From Bog-532 sp963720945 (GTDB taxonomy: Bacteria; Actinomycetota; Actinomycetes; Streptosporangiales; Streptosporangiaceae), in the NCBI GenBank assembly GCA_963720945.1, contig CAVRHH010000030.1, positions 186,001-250,000 on the forward strand: a stretch of DNA of 64,000 bases, given 5' to 3'. The position numbers and the translations under genes are program-made. Shown piece after piece: positions 43,030 through 52,105 of the stretch. Below the pieces are notes generated by a model. The model was given only the letters and a program-made list of their open reading frames with translations. It was not told the DNA's origin and ran no database searches. The number at the start of each line of letters is the position of its first letter. The stretch's first letter is position 1.

Positions 43030-44310
43030 ATGACAATTTCCGCCGAGGCCGAAGTCGAAGTGACTCCAGCCCGCTCAAAGACCCGCCCGGCGCAGCCGCC
43101 GGAAACGCCGCCGGAGCACGTCGTGTCCGGCCTGCTCGACGTCGCCGGCAGCAGCGCATTCGTCCGTACGGCCGGCTTCCAGCCGGGCCCGGATGACGTG
43201 TTCGTGCCTGCCGCCCTGATCAAGCAGTACGGTCTGCGCCGCGGCGACCAGATCGACGGCGCCGCTCGCCCGCCCGGAACGTCCGGCCCGGCCCGCAACG
43301 GCGAGGCCCGCAACGGCGAGGCCCGCAACGGCGAGGCCCGCAACGGCCAGGCCCGGGACCGCGAGAAGAGGGCCACGCTCACCCGGGTCGGCACCGTGAA
43401 CGCCCTCCCTGCCGCCCGCGCGATGAACCGCCCCGGGTTCGACAGCCTGACCCCGCTGTACGCCGACCAGCGGATCCGCCTGGAGGCAGGCTCAGCCTCA
43501 GCGGCTGCCCGGATCATCGACCTGGTCAGCCCGATCGGCCGGGGCCAGCGTGGCCTCATCGTGTCCCCGCCCAAGGCCGGCAAGACCGAACTGCTCAAGG
43601 AGATCGCCGCGGCGATCACCATGGGCGATCCCGGGCTGCACCTGATGATGGTGCTGGTCGGCGAACGGCCCGAGGAGGTCACCGACATCCGCCGGTCCGT
43701 CCGCGGCGAGGTCGTCTCTTCCACCTTCGACCACAGCGCCCAGGAGCACATCATGGTCGCGGAGCTGGCCATCGAGCGCGCCAAGCGCCTCGTCGAGCTG
43801 GGCCGCGACGTCGTCGTGCTGCTCGACTCGATCACCCGCCTCGCACGGGCCTACAACCTCGTCGCGCCTGCCACCAGCCGCATCCTGGCCGGTGGCGTAG
43901 CGACCTCCGCCCTGCAGCCGCCCCGGGCCTTCCTCGGCGCGGCGCGCAACGTCGAGCACGGCGGCTCACTGACGATCCTGTCCACCGCCCTCATCGAGAC
44001 CGGCTCCCGGATGGACGACGTGTTCTTCGAGGAGTTCAAGGGCACCGGCAACATGGAGCTGCGGCTGCGCCGCGACCTGGCCGAGAAGCGGCTCTTCCCC
44101 GCGATCGACGTGGCAGCCTCGGGCACCCGCCGCGATGACCTCCTGATGACCCCGGACGAGTACGCGGCCTCCGGCAAGCTGCGCCGCGGCCTGTCCGGCC
44201 TCGACGCGCAGCAGGCCCTGGAGCTGCTGCTCGACCGGACACGCGACACGTCGTCGAACGCCGAGTTCCTGCTCCAGGTCCAGGGCGCGGACAGCCACGC
44301 CCGCCGCTGA
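43030..44310 (+). CDS. rho: Transcription termination factor Rho, short form
   Basis: 426 residues from the ATG at 43030 (AAAGGA nine bases upstream); an ATG at 42991 has no site. It has the cold-shock-like RNA-binding domain (AFVRTAGFQPGPDDVFV), Walker A SPPKAGKTELLKEIA, Walker B VVVLLDSITRLARAYNL, and the R-loop region IETGSRMDDVFFEEFKGTGN. Rho is a hexameric RNA helicase that ends transcription. It lacks the long Arg/Gly/Asp-rich N-terminal insertion of the main actinobacterial Rho, and carries instead a repeat of ARNGE, so it may be a second copy. Confidence 0.92.
   Translation: MTISAEAEVEVTPARSKTRPAQPPETPPEHVVSGLLDVAGSSAFVRTAGFQPGPDDVFVPAALIKQYGLRRGDQIDGAARPPGTSGPARNGEARNGEARNGEARNGQARDREKRATLTRVGTVNALPAARAMNRPGFDSLTPLYADQRIRLEAGSASAAARIIDLVSPIGRGQRGLIVSPPKAGKTELLKEIAAAITMGDPGLHLMMVLVGERPEEVTDIRRSVRGEVVSSTFDHSAQEHIMVAELAIERAKRLVELGRDVVVLLDSITRLARAYNLVAPATSRILAGGVATSALQPPRAFLGAARNVEHGGSLTILSTALIETGSRMDDVFFEEFKGTGNMELRLRRDLAEKRLFPAIDVAASGTRRDDLLMTPDEYAASGKLRRGLSGLDAQQALELLLDRTRDTSSNAEFLLQVQGADSHARR
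43291..43350 (+). repeat. Four tandem 15-base repeats in rho
   Basis: GCCCGCAACGGCGAG is present three times exactly and once with one change (43336-43350, ending CCAG). They encode ARNGE x3 and ARNGQ in the linker between the RNA-binding and ATPase domains. Perfect repeats point to recent expansion by slippage. Confidence 0.9.
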
Positions 44311-44396
44311 CCGGCCCGCCGTCCTCCGGTTAGCGCACCCGCCGTCCTCGGGCCAGCGCACCCCTCCCCGGCTCGCTAGCGCGCCCCTTCGGCTGG

Positions 44397-45026
44397 CTAG
44401 CGCACCCCCTGCGGCCGGAACTGCACACTGATCCGCGGCCCAACCGGGCGCGCCGTCTTGGGTACCGCGTGTTCCCAGGTCCGCTGGCAGCTCCCGCCCA
44501 TCACGATGAGATCGCCGTGCCCGAGCTCGTAGCGCAGCGCGGAACCGCCGCCGCGAGGCCGCAGCAGCAGCGCACGCGGCGCCCCCAGCGAGACGATCGC
44601 GACGATCGTGTCCTCGGTGCTTCCCCGCCCGATGGTGTCGCCATGCCAGGCCACGCTGTCCCGGCCGTCCCGGTACAGGCAGAGCCCCGCGGTGACGAGC
44701 GGCTCGCCCAGCTCCGCCTCGTAGTGCGCGTTCAGCGCCGCCCGCGCTTCCTCCAGCGCCGGGTCGGGCAGCGGCTGCCCCTCGGCGTAGAAGCACAGCA
44801 GCCGGGGGACGTCCACGACCCGCTCGTACATCTGCCGTTTCTCCGCCCGCCAGGGCACGTCTTCGGCCAGCCGGCCGAACAACTCGGCCGCGCCGGTCAG
44901 CCATCCGGGCCGGACGTCGACCCAGGCGCCACGGCTCAGCGGTGTGCGCATCAGCAGCGCGCCGAACCGGCCCGGCTGCGCCTCTTCACCCAGATCGAGC
45001 AGCGATCCCTGGAACGAAGCCGTCAT
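44397..45026 (-). CDS. AlkB-like 2OG-Fe(II) dioxygenase
   Basis: 209 residues. Iron ligands are visible as WHGD and the distal His in TWEHAVPKT, with 2-oxoglutarate-binding Arg in PRISVQFR; the nucleotide-lid region is LCFYAEGQPLPDP. AlkB proteins remove alkyl groups from 1-methyladenine and 3-methylcytosine in DNA or RNA. It is a single gene. Confidence 0.9.
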   Translation of the reverse strand: MTASFQGSLLDLGEEAQPGRFGALLMRTPLSRGAWVDVRPGWLTGAAELFGRLAEDVPWRAEKRQMYERVVDVPRLLCFYAEGQPLPDPALEEARAALNAHYEAELGEPLVTAGLCLYRDGRDSVAWHGDTIGRGSTEDTIVAIVSLGAPRALLLRPRGGGSALRYELGHGDLIVMGGSCQRTWEHAVPKTARPVGPRISVQFRPQGVR

Positions 45027-45116
45027 GCGCTGATTATAGAGGCTGTTTCAAATCTATGTTCGATCAGGATCCACGCCGACGGGCGCCTGCCGCCCGGGAC
45101 CGGCGACGCGTTCAAT

Positions 45117-45169
45117 GCGGTGTGTTCCCTGGTGCCGGCCGGGGCCCCGGGCACCAGGGAACACACCGC
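45117..45169. terminator. 20-bp perfect inverted repeat, likely terminator
   Basis: GCGGTGTGTTCCCTGGTGCC (45117-45136) pairs perfectly with 45150-45169, leaving a 13-base loop that contains GGGGCCCC. It lies just past the stop of the DUF1707 gene (minus strand) and upstream of the AlkB gene. Confidence 0.65.
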
Positions 45170-45180
45170 CGGGGAAGTGA

Positions 45181-45666
45181 CTACCAGCCCCGCCTGCCGT
45201 AGCCGCGCCAGTTCTGGCCGCCTGTGCAGGCATCCCGGTTACGGACGACCCGGCGGATCTGGTGCCGGAACACCGCCGCCCCGACCAGGCCCGCCAGCGC
45301 CACGATGAGCCAGAACAGCAGGAACACCTTCAGCAGGGCGAAGAAGATCCAGCCGCCCGGCAGCAGAACCGCGGCCAGCAGGATCAGCAGCAGCACCGGC
45401 AGCAGGCGCGGCCCCCGGCGCCGGTACGCCCACGGCGGGGCCGCGAACGGGGGCGTATTGGGTGCGCCTCCCTGAGCGGCGGGCACGACGGGCAGGTCGG
45501 CCATCACCCGGCGCAGATCGCCCGCGGTCCGGGCGCTCAGTGCGGCCGTGACCCTCTCGTCCAGCTCTTCCGAGGTAAGCCGCCCCTCGGCGTAATAGTC
45601 GCGCAGCTGGGCGGTGGCGCGATCCCTGTCACTGTCAGAGATGCGCATCCGATCGTTCATGTTCAT
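45181..45666 (-). CDS. DUF1707 (SHOCT-like) membrane protein
   Basis: 161 residues. The N-terminal DUF1707 helix pair reads RISDSDRDRATAQLRDYYAE followed by GRLTSEELDERV; then come two hydrophobic segments (about 88-105 and 108-130) and a basic C-terminus. Found in many actinobacteria, function unknown, probably a membrane-bound regulator. It follows the PadR gene on the same strand, 48 bases away, so the two may be co-transcribed. Confidence 0.85.
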   Translation of the reverse strand: MNMNDRMRISDSDRDRATAQLRDYYAEGRLTSEELDERVTAALSARTAGDLRRVMADLPVVPAAQGGAPNTPPFAAPPWAYRRRGPRLLPVLLLILLAAVLLPGGWIFFALLKVFLLFWLIVALAGLVGAAVFRHQIRRVVRNRDACTGGQNWRGYGRRGW

Positions 45667-45714
45667 GTGCGGACCCCGTCTTCCCGATGTTCTCGTTGCT
45701 TATTCTCCCGGCGG

Positions 45715-46827
45715 CTATTCGCCCGAGCCGCCGGGCTCTTCGTCGGTGTCTTCGTCGGTGTCTTCGTCGGCCAGGACCTCATAGAGCGAGCGCCTGGTCT
45801 GCTTCAGCAGCCGTTCGGCCGAGCGGATCTGGTCCGCCGTCCCCGCGTGGGCGGTCTGGGCGATGGCGGCGCCGAGCCGGGCGGCTTCGGTAAACAGCCG
45901 CGGGATGTCCCCGAGGCCGGAATCGCCCCCGGCGCCGGCCATGGACTCCCATGCCCCGCGTGCCATCTCAGGGTTGGCCGCGACATATTCGCGGCCCGCG
46001 TCGGTGAGGCTGTACGTGCGCCGGCCGCCCGCCTCGTCGCCGATGATCAGGTCCTCGTCGGCCAGCAGCTGCAGAGCCGGGTAGACCGCGCCCGGGCTCG
46101 GCCGCCAGGCCCCCCGGCTGCGCTCCTCGATGTCGGACATGATCTGGTAGCCCGTCCGCGGTCCTTCGGTGAGCAGCGCAAGGATCGTGGCGCGCACGTC
46201 GCCCCGGGACGCCTTCTGCCGCCGCGGCCCGCCCGGGCCTCCTGGGCCGCCCGGCCCTCCGGGCCTCCCAGGTCCGCCGGGCCATCCGGGACCGCCGGGC
46301 CATCCGGGACCACGACGCCGGCCGCCGCCTTGCCACCAGCCCCCGCGCGGGCCGCCGAAGAACGCGGCCCAGTCCTTCCCGATGAAACCGCGGCCCCACG
46401 GGCCGCCCCAGGGGCCGGCGTCTTCCTCGCGGCCAGGCCCCTCGTCGTCGTCAAACCCCGGCTCGGCGTGCTCGTGGTGGCTCGCATGCCCGTGCTCCCC
46501 CGGGTGGCCGGGGCCGCTGTGCGCGTGGTGGCCCGGGCCGAACTCCTCGCCGGGCCCGGGGGCGAAGTCCTCGTCGGCATCCTCGTCCTGCCCGGGACGC
46601 GGGCCGCCGAACGGGTCATGCCCCGGTCCGCCGAACGGCCCGTGGCCGGGCGGGCCGAACGGGCCGTGCCCCGGGCCGCCGAACGGCCCGTGACCAGGTG
46701 TGCTGTGAGCGGGACGGCTGGTGCTCATGCCGCCCGCGTAGATGTTACGAAGCAGCGTCCGCGCGCGATCGATGGCCTCGGACAGCCCCGCATCGAAATC
46801 GTCCGCCCCGTATGCGAAACCACGCAT
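45715..46827 (-). CDS. PadR-family regulator with long Gly/Pro/His-rich N-terminus
   Basis: 370 residues from the ATG at 46827 with GGAGG four bases upstream. The PadR winged helix sits in the middle (about residues 205-285: VRATILALLTEGPRTGYQIM, PSPGAVYPALQLLADEDLI). The N-terminal 200 residues are low complexity, with GHGPFGGP repeats followed by His/Asp/Glu-rich and Trp/Gly-rich stretches. C-terminal helices end in an acidic EDTDEDTDEE tail. PadR proteins are usually autoregulated repressors of transporter or membrane-stress genes; the DUF1707 gene downstream is a possible target. Confidence 0.87.
   Translation of the reverse strand: MRGFAYGADDFDAGLSEAIDRARTLLRNIYAGGMSTSRPAHSTPGHGPFGGPGHGPFGPPGHGPFGGPGHDPFGGPRPGQDEDADEDFAPGPGEEFGPGHHAHSGPGHPGEHGHASHHEHAEPGFDDDEGPGREEDAGPWGGPWGRGFIGKDWAAFFGGPRGGWWQGGGRRRGPGWPGGPGWPGGPGRPGGPGGPGGPGGPRRQKASRGDVRATILALLTEGPRTGYQIMSDIEERSRGAWRPSPGAVYPALQLLADEDLIIGDEAGGRRTYSLTDAGREYVAANPEMARGAWESMAGAGGDSGLGDIPRLFTEAARLGAAIAQTAHAGTADQIRSAERLLKQTRRSLYEVLADEDTDEDTDEEPGGSGE
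46588..46704 (-). repeat. Repeats encoding GHGPFGGP in the PadR gene
   Basis: About four to five imperfect 24-base units encode P-G-H-G/D-P-F-G-(G/P)-P. Unit length is a multiple of three, so the frame is preserved. Confidence 0.75.
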
Positions 46828-47139
46828 CGTGCCTCCACCCGTCAGTCTTGAGATACGGTCTCGATATATCTGCAATGTACGTCAGCCGGCCCCTCATTGA
46901 CAAGATATAACGTGTTTCGCGTACCGGGTCATCCGTCCGCATGGTCGCTGCCCAGACCGGGCCTGGCCCTGACCCGGCACGGTCCTGAACCGGGACGGTC
47001 AGCTTCCCCGGTCATCACCGCGGGAAGCTGACCGTCTTCTCGCGCCGGGGCCACCCCCGGCGGCCGCGAAGCGGCACGGGTTAGGGTCGCCTTTAGTGCG
47101 AAACAGCGAGCGGAAGCCCTGACCCGGGAGCTATTGACG
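46828..47139. other. Intergenic region between padR and gnd
   Basis: 312 bases. Next to padR is AT-rich DNA with a GAGA-TACGG-TCTC dyad at 46850-46862, a possible PadR autoregulatory site. In the middle is a 15-bp perfect hairpin listed separately. The gnd promoter must lie between 47037 and 47139; no clear boxes were found. Confidence 0.4.
46994..47036. terminator. 15-bp perfect hairpin upstream of gnd
   Basis: GACGGTCAGCTTCCC (46994-47008) and GGGAAGCTGACCGTC (47022-47036) enclose a 13-base loop, followed by TTCT. It lies between two divergent genes, so it is not a simple 3' terminator of either; it could attenuate upstream read-through or be a leader structure of gnd. Confidence 0.5.
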
Positions 47140-48582
47140 ATGAGCGACAGCAGCAAGGCAGACATCGGCGTCACCGGCCTGGCCGTGATGGGCCGGAACC
47201 TGGCGCGGAACCTGGCCCGGCACGGTCACGTCGTCGCGTTGCACAACCGCTCCCCGGAACGCACCCGGAGCCTGGTCAAGGAGCACGGCGACGAGGGCAC
47301 GTTCATCCCCGGCGAGTCCATGCCGGACTTCGTGGCCAGCCTGGAGCGGCCGCGGGCGATCATCATCATGGTCAAGGCCGGCCCGCCCACCGATGCCGTG
47401 ATCGACGAACTGGTGCCGCTGCTGGATGAGGGCGACATCGTGGTCGACTGCGGCAACGCGCATTTCATGGATACCCGGCGCCGTGAGCACGCGCTGCGGG
47501 AGCACGGCCTGCACTTCGTGGGCTGCGGCGTCTCCGGCGGTGAGGAAGGCGCGCTGAACGGGCCGAGCATCATGCCCGGCGGCTCCAAGGAGTCGTACGC
47601 GAAGCTCGGCCCGATCCTCGAGTCGATCGCCGCCCAGGTGGACGGCACGCCCTGCTGCACGCACGTCGGCCCGGACGGGGCCGGGCACTTCGTGAAGATG
47701 GTGCACAACGGCATCGAGTACGCCGACATGCAGCTGATTGCGGAGGCCTACGACCTGCTGCGGGCCGGCCTCGGCGCGACGCCGGGCGAGATCGGCGAGG
47801 TCTTCCGCACCTGGAACGAGGGTGACCTGGACTCCTACCTCATCCAGATCACCGCCGACGTGCTGTCGCACACCGACGCCAGGACCGGGAAGCCCTTCGT
47901 CGACATCGTGCTGGACGAGGCGGAGCAGAAGGGCACCGGCCGCTGGACGGTGCAGAGCGCGCTCGACCTCGGCATCCCGATTACCGGGATCGCGGAAGCC
48001 ACCTTCGCACGGTCACTGTCCGGGCACGCCGATCAGCGCCGGGCGGCCCGGGAGGCGTTCGGCACCGAGCTCACCCCGCTGAACATCACCGACCGCGACG
48101 GCTTCGTCGAGGACGTCCGCCGGGCCCTCTACGCGTCCAAGGTCGTCGCCTACGCGCAGGGCTTCGACCAGATCGAAGCGGGCAGCGAGGAGTACGGCTG
48201 GGACGTCAACCGCGGCATGATGGCGACGATCTGGCGGGGCGGCTGCATTATCCGGGCCCGTTTCCTGGACCGGATCCGCACTGCCTACGACGAGAACCCC
48301 GGGCTGCCCAGCCTGCTGGTCGCGCCGTACTTCGCCGAAGCGGTCCGGAGCGGCGTGGGCAGCTGGCGCCGGGTCGTCGGGCAGGCCGCCGCGGCCGGGA
48401 TTCCCACGCCCGCCTTCTCCTCCTCGCTGGCCTACTACGACGGGCTGCGCAAGGAACGCCTCCCCGCCGCCCTCATCCAGGGCCTGCGCGACTACTTCGG
48501 CGCGCACACCTACCGGCGGGTGGACACCGATGGGGTCTTCCACACTGAGTGGGCCGGTGACCGCCAGGAACACCCGGCCTGA
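47140..48582 (+). CDS. gnd: 6-phosphogluconate dehydrogenase, decarboxylating
   Basis: 480 residues, the long form. NADP-binding start GVTGLAVMGRNLARNLARHG, the substrate motifs GCGVSGGEEGALNGPSIMPGG and HFVKMVHNGIEYADMQ, and the C-terminal region with GGCIIRARFL are typical. It oxidises 6-phosphogluconate to ribulose-5-phosphate with NADPH formation in the pentose phosphate pathway. GGGAG lies nine bases before ATG. Confidence 0.95.
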   Translation: MSDSSKADIGVTGLAVMGRNLARNLARHGHVVALHNRSPERTRSLVKEHGDEGTFIPGESMPDFVASLERPRAIIIMVKAGPPTDAVIDELVPLLDEGDIVVDCGNAHFMDTRRREHALREHGLHFVGCGVSGGEEGALNGPSIMPGGSKESYAKLGPILESIAAQVDGTPCCTHVGPDGAGHFVKMVHNGIEYADMQLIAEAYDLLRAGLGATPGEIGEVFRTWNEGDLDSYLIQITADVLSHTDARTGKPFVDIVLDEAEQKGTGRWTVQSALDLGIPITGIAEATFARSLSGHADQRRAAREAFGTELTPLNITDRDGFVEDVRRALYASKVVAYAQGFDQIEAGSEEYGWDVNRGMMATIWRGGCIIRARFLDRIRTAYDENPGLPSLLVAPYFAEAVRSGVGSWRRVVGQAAAAGIPTPAFSSSLAYYDGLRKERLPAALIQGLRDYFGAHTYRRVDTDGVFHTEWAGDRQEHPA

Positions 48583-48917
48583 GCCCAGCGGCCGGCCAGC
48601 GCCCCGGGGCCGGCGCCGGGGAACCGCCGCCCGGACCGCCGGCCGCCGTCGTCCGCGCGGGATTTTCTGACTGAACGGCCTTGATACGAGGTGGGCCCCG
48701 TCGCGGCGCCCCGGGACAGGCGCACGGCGGAACGCCAGGAATGACCATTATCGACCGGCCTGGCTTATTGGCTCGTGCCCGGCATGAAGTGCGCCACAAT
48801 AGGCATGTCGCGGGCCGTAAACCCGGGTCCGGCGCACGGGCGATGAAGCGGCCCGCGCTGGCCCGGAACCTGGCCGGCGCCGGAAGCGAGAAACGGAGCG
48901 GGTGTGGTGGGTCGGCG

Positions 48918-49802
48918 ATGGTCATGGTGACGAACTCGATCGTTGTGAGCGACGGTGATCTCGATAATACTTTCGAGGGCCGCGATCACGAGGAACTCAA
49001 TCTCGGCTCCGTCGCGGGCATCACCGACCGCGGTATCCGGCACGAGCGGAACGAGGATGCCTTCGCGCTCGCCACGGCGGAGACCCCGGCCGGCCCGGCC
49101 GTGATCGCCGTCGTCTGTGATGGGGTCTCCAGCGCCGACCGCCCGGACGAGGCATCGCTGGAGGCCGCCCGGGCGGCGGTTCACGATCTGGCCGAAGCGG
49201 CCCAGGCCGGTACCGACCTCGCCGCGGCGTCGCGGCAGGCCATCGAGTCAGCCCGGGACGCGGTGATCGGCCTGTCCGAGGACCCGGAGGAGACGCCGGC
49301 CGCCACATACGTTTCCGCCGTCGTCACGCCCGGGACGATCACGCTGTGCTGGATGGGGGACAGCCGCGCCTACTGGCTGTCGGCCGGGCCCGAGCCCATG
49401 GCTCAGCTGCTCACCCGGGACGACTCGCTTGCCGAGGAGATGGTGGCGCAGGGCCTGCTGCCGGAGGCCGACGCGCTGGAGTCCCCGCAGGCGCACGTCG
49501 TCACGCGCTGGATCGGCATCGGCGCCCGGGAGGCGGAGCCGCACGTCGAGCAGTTCACCCCGCCCGGCCAGGGAGCGCTGCTGGTCTGCTCGGACGGCCT
49601 GTGGAACTACGACCCGGACGGCGGCAAGCTCGCGACGCTGGCCATGCCCACCGCCTTGGACAATCCGCGCGCCGCGGCCACCGCCCTGCTGCTGTTCGCG
49701 CTGGAAGGCGGCGGCGTGGATAACATCACCGTGGCCGTCGTGCCCTATCCGCTGGCCGGATCGGCCGGCGGACCCCCGGCCACGGGGGCCGGGCCTAGCT
49801 GA
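48918..49802 (+). CDS. PP2C-family protein serine/threonine phosphatase
   Basis: 294 residues from the ATG at 48918; the true start is uncertain because upstream ATGs are in frame and ribosome binding sites are weak. PP2C motifs in order: ITDRGIRHERNEDAF, VVCDGVSSADRP, TLCWMGDSRAYWL, LLVCSDGLWNY and GVDNITVAVV, with the metal-binding Asp residues. The variant is soluble, without an extracellular domain. Its cognate kinase is not encoded nearby. Confidence 0.88.
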   Translation: MVMVTNSIVVSDGDLDNTFEGRDHEELNLGSVAGITDRGIRHERNEDAFALATAETPAGPAVIAVVCDGVSSADRPDEASLEAARAAVHDLAEAAQAGTDLAAASRQAIESARDAVIGLSEDPEETPAATYVSAVVTPGTITLCWMGDSRAYWLSAGPEPMAQLLTRDDSLAEEMVAQGLLPEADALESPQAHVVTRWIGIGAREAEPHVEQFTPPGQGALLVCSDGLWNYDPDGGKLATLAMPTALDNPRAAATALLLFALEGGGVDNITVAVVPYPLAGSAGGPPATGAGPS

Positions 49803-49820
49803 AGCTGACGGCGTGATCGC

Positions 49821-51491
49821 TCAGGCGTGCCGGGCCCGCGCGGCCTCCTGCAGCCTGAGCAGCTCGATCGACTTCTCCCGCATCTCGACCTTCCGGATCT
49901 TCCCGGTCACGGTCATCGGGAACTCGTCGGTCACGTGCACGTAACGGGGGATCTTGTAGTGCGCGATCTTCCCCGTGCAGAACTCCTGCACGCCCGCGGC
50001 GTCGAGCGCGCCCGCGCCGTCGCGCAGCCGCACCCACGCCATCAGCTCCTCGCCGTACTTCGTGTCAGGCACCCCGATGACCTGCGCGTCCAGCACGTCC
50101 GGGTGGGTGTACAGCAGTTCCTCGACCTCGCGCGGGTAGACGTTCTCGCCACCGCGGATCACCATGTCCTTGATCCGCCCGGTGATGTTCACGTACCCGT
50201 CGGCGTCCATCACGCCGATGTCCCCGGTGTGCATCCACCGTGCCGCGTCGATCACCTCGGCGGTCTTCTCCGGCTGCTCCCAGTAACCCAGCATGACCGA
50301 ATATCCCCGGGTGCACAGTTCCCCCGGCTCGCCGTACGGCTTGGTCAGGCCGGTTTCCGGGTCGACGATCTTGACCTCCAGGTGCGGCCCGGCCCGGCCC
50401 ACGGTGGAGACCCGGCGCTCGATCGAGTCGTCGTAGCGGGTCTGCGTGGACACCGGCGAGGTTTCCGTCATGCCGTAGCAGATGCTCACCTCGTCCATGT
50501 GCATCCGCTCGACGACCTGCTTCATCACCTCGACCGGGCACGGCGACCCGGCCATGATGCCGGTCCGCAGGCTGCTCAGGTCGTAGGACGCGAAGCCGGG
50601 CAGCGCCAGTTCCGCGATGAACATGGTCGGCACCCCGTACAGCGACGTGCAGCGTTCCGTTTCGACCGAATGGAGCGTGGCCGCGGGGTCGAACGACGGT
50701 GCGGGGATGACCATGCAGGCACCGTGGCTGGTCGCCGCGAGGTTGCCCATGACCATCCCGAAGCAGTGGTAGAAGGGCACCGGGATGCAGATGCGGTCCT
50801 CTTCGGTGTAGCGGCACAGCTCCCCGACGAAGAACCCGTTGTTCAGGATGTTGTGGTGGGACAGCGTCGCGCCCTTGGGGAACCCCGTGGTCCCCGACGT
50901 GTACTGGATGTTGATCGGGTCATCCGCGCTGAGCGCCGCCTGCGCGGCGGCCAGCGCCGCGCGGGCGTCGTCCGGGCCGTCGCCGTGGCTGGCCAGCGCG
51001 CGCCAGTCGCCGCTGCCGAGCAGCACCACGTCGTGCAGGTCCGGGCAGCGGGGCCGGACCTCGGCGATCATCCCGGCGTAGTCCGAGGTCTTGAAGTTCG
51101 GCGCGGCCACCAGGGTCCGGATGCCGGCCTGGCGGAGCACGAACTCCAGCTCGTGCGAGCCGTACGCCGGGTTGATGTTGACCAGGATCGCGCCGATCTT
51201 GGCGCATCCGTACTGGACCAGGACCCATTCGGCGCAGTTTGGCGCCCAGATGCCGACCCGGTCGCCCTTGGCCACGCCGCGGTCCAGCAGTCCCATGGCC
51301 ACGGCGTCCACGTCGGCGGCCAGTTCCCGGTACGTCCACCGGCGGCAGGCCGGCCCGTCGGCCAGTGCCGCACGGTCACCGAAGCGGGCGGCCGTGCGGT
51401 CGAAGTTGTCACCGATCGTGTCGCCCAGCAGCGCGACCCCGAACGTGCCCGAGGCGTAGCCGCGCCCTGCTGGTGCGCTGAGCTGAGACAT
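49821..51491 (-). CDS. AMP-binding acyl-CoA synthetase (fatty acid type)
   Basis: 556 residues from the ATG at 51491 (AAGGGGGA upstream). ATP/AMP motifs: YTSGTTGFPKGATLSH, CYGMTETSPVS, MHTGDIGVMDADGYVNITGR with the hinge, and the C-terminal catalytic Lys in MTVTGKIRK. It activates a fatty or aromatic acid to the acyl-CoA; similarity to medium/long-chain enzymes is strongest in general pattern. It follows the thioredoxin gene by 69 bases. Confidence 0.92.
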   Translation of the reverse strand: MSQLSAPAGRGYASGTFGVALLGDTIGDNFDRTAARFGDRAALADGPACRRWTYRELAADVDAVAMGLLDRGVAKGDRVGIWAPNCAEWVLVQYGCAKIGAILVNINPAYGSHELEFVLRQAGIRTLVAAPNFKTSDYAGMIAEVRPRCPDLHDVVLLGSGDWRALASHGDGPDDARAALAAAQAALSADDPINIQYTSGTTGFPKGATLSHHNILNNGFFVGELCRYTEEDRICIPVPFYHCFGMVMGNLAATSHGACMVIPAPSFDPAATLHSVETERCTSLYGVPTMFIAELALPGFASYDLSSLRTGIMAGSPCPVEVMKQVVERMHMDEVSICYGMTETSPVSTQTRYDDSIERRVSTVGRAGPHLEVKIVDPETGLTKPYGEPGELCTRGYSVMLGYWEQPEKTAEVIDAARWMHTGDIGVMDADGYVNITGRIKDMVIRGGENVYPREVEELLYTHPDVLDAQVIGVPDTKYGEELMAWVRLRDGAGALDAAGVQEFCTGKIAHYKIPRYVHVTDEFPMTVTGKIRKVEMREKSIELLRLQEAARARHA

Positions 51492-51526
51492 CGTCGTCCC
51501 CCTTCGCAGCCGGTCCGCGTTAGAAA

Positions 51527-51555
51527 CGATCACACCGGACGGCCCGGGGTGTCAA
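51527..51555 (-). promoter_or_regulatory. Candidate promoter between trx and the acyl-CoA synthetase gene
   Basis: On the minus strand TTGACA (51555-51550), a perfect -35 box, is followed after 17 bases by TGATCG, a weak -10. This would let the synthetase be transcribed independently of thioredoxin. Confidence 0.3.
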
Positions 51556-51560
51556 CGACG

Positions 51561-51938
51561 TCAGGCGGTACCGTTTTCTTCCTGCTGCTTGGCGACTTCG
51601 GCCCGGACCTCCTCCATGTCCAGGTCGCGGACGGCCTTGATGACCTGCTCGAGCGCGGGTGCGGGCAGCGCGCCGGGCTGGGAGAAGACGAGGATGCCGT
51701 CGCGGAAGGCCATCAGCGTCGGGATCGAGGTGATCTGCGCGGCGGCGGCCAGTTCCTGCTGGTCCTCGGTGTCGATCTTGCCGAACCGGACGTCGGCGTG
51801 CTCCTCGCTGGCGGCCTGGAACACCGGCGCGAACATCTGGCATGGCCCGCACCACGACGCCCACCAGTCCACCAGCGTGATGCCGGGCTGGATGACGGTC
51901 TCCTCGAACGTTTCCTTGGTCAGTTCAATGGTGCTCAT
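51561..51938 (-). CDS. Thioredoxin
   Basis: 125 residues from the ATG at 51938, which has AGGAG just upstream; an ATG five codons earlier lacks a site. Active site WASWCGPCQMF and the cis-Pro loop ITSIPTLMAFRDG are intact. Slightly long because of a C-terminal Glu/Gln-rich helix. General disulphide reductase; it lies divergent to a sulfurtransferase gene. Confidence 0.92.
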   Translation of the reverse strand: MSTIELTKETFEETVIQPGITLVDWWASWCGPCQMFAPVFQAASEEHADVRFGKIDTEDQQELAAAAQITSIPTLMAFRDGILVFSQPGALPAPALEQVIKAVRDLDMEEVRAEVAKQQEENGTA

Positions 51939-52105
51939 ATGCTCCTCTTTCATTCAGTAGCGTGGAACCCCCGGCCGTATAACGCAGCCGCGCCGCCGGC
52001 ATTCCTGGCCGGGCCCGGGAAGGCTTGATCGCGCGGGCGCGTTACCGCACCTGTAGATGCCGTCTGGCGACGAGCCGTTCAGTGACGACCGGAGGTGAGG
52101 AAGCC

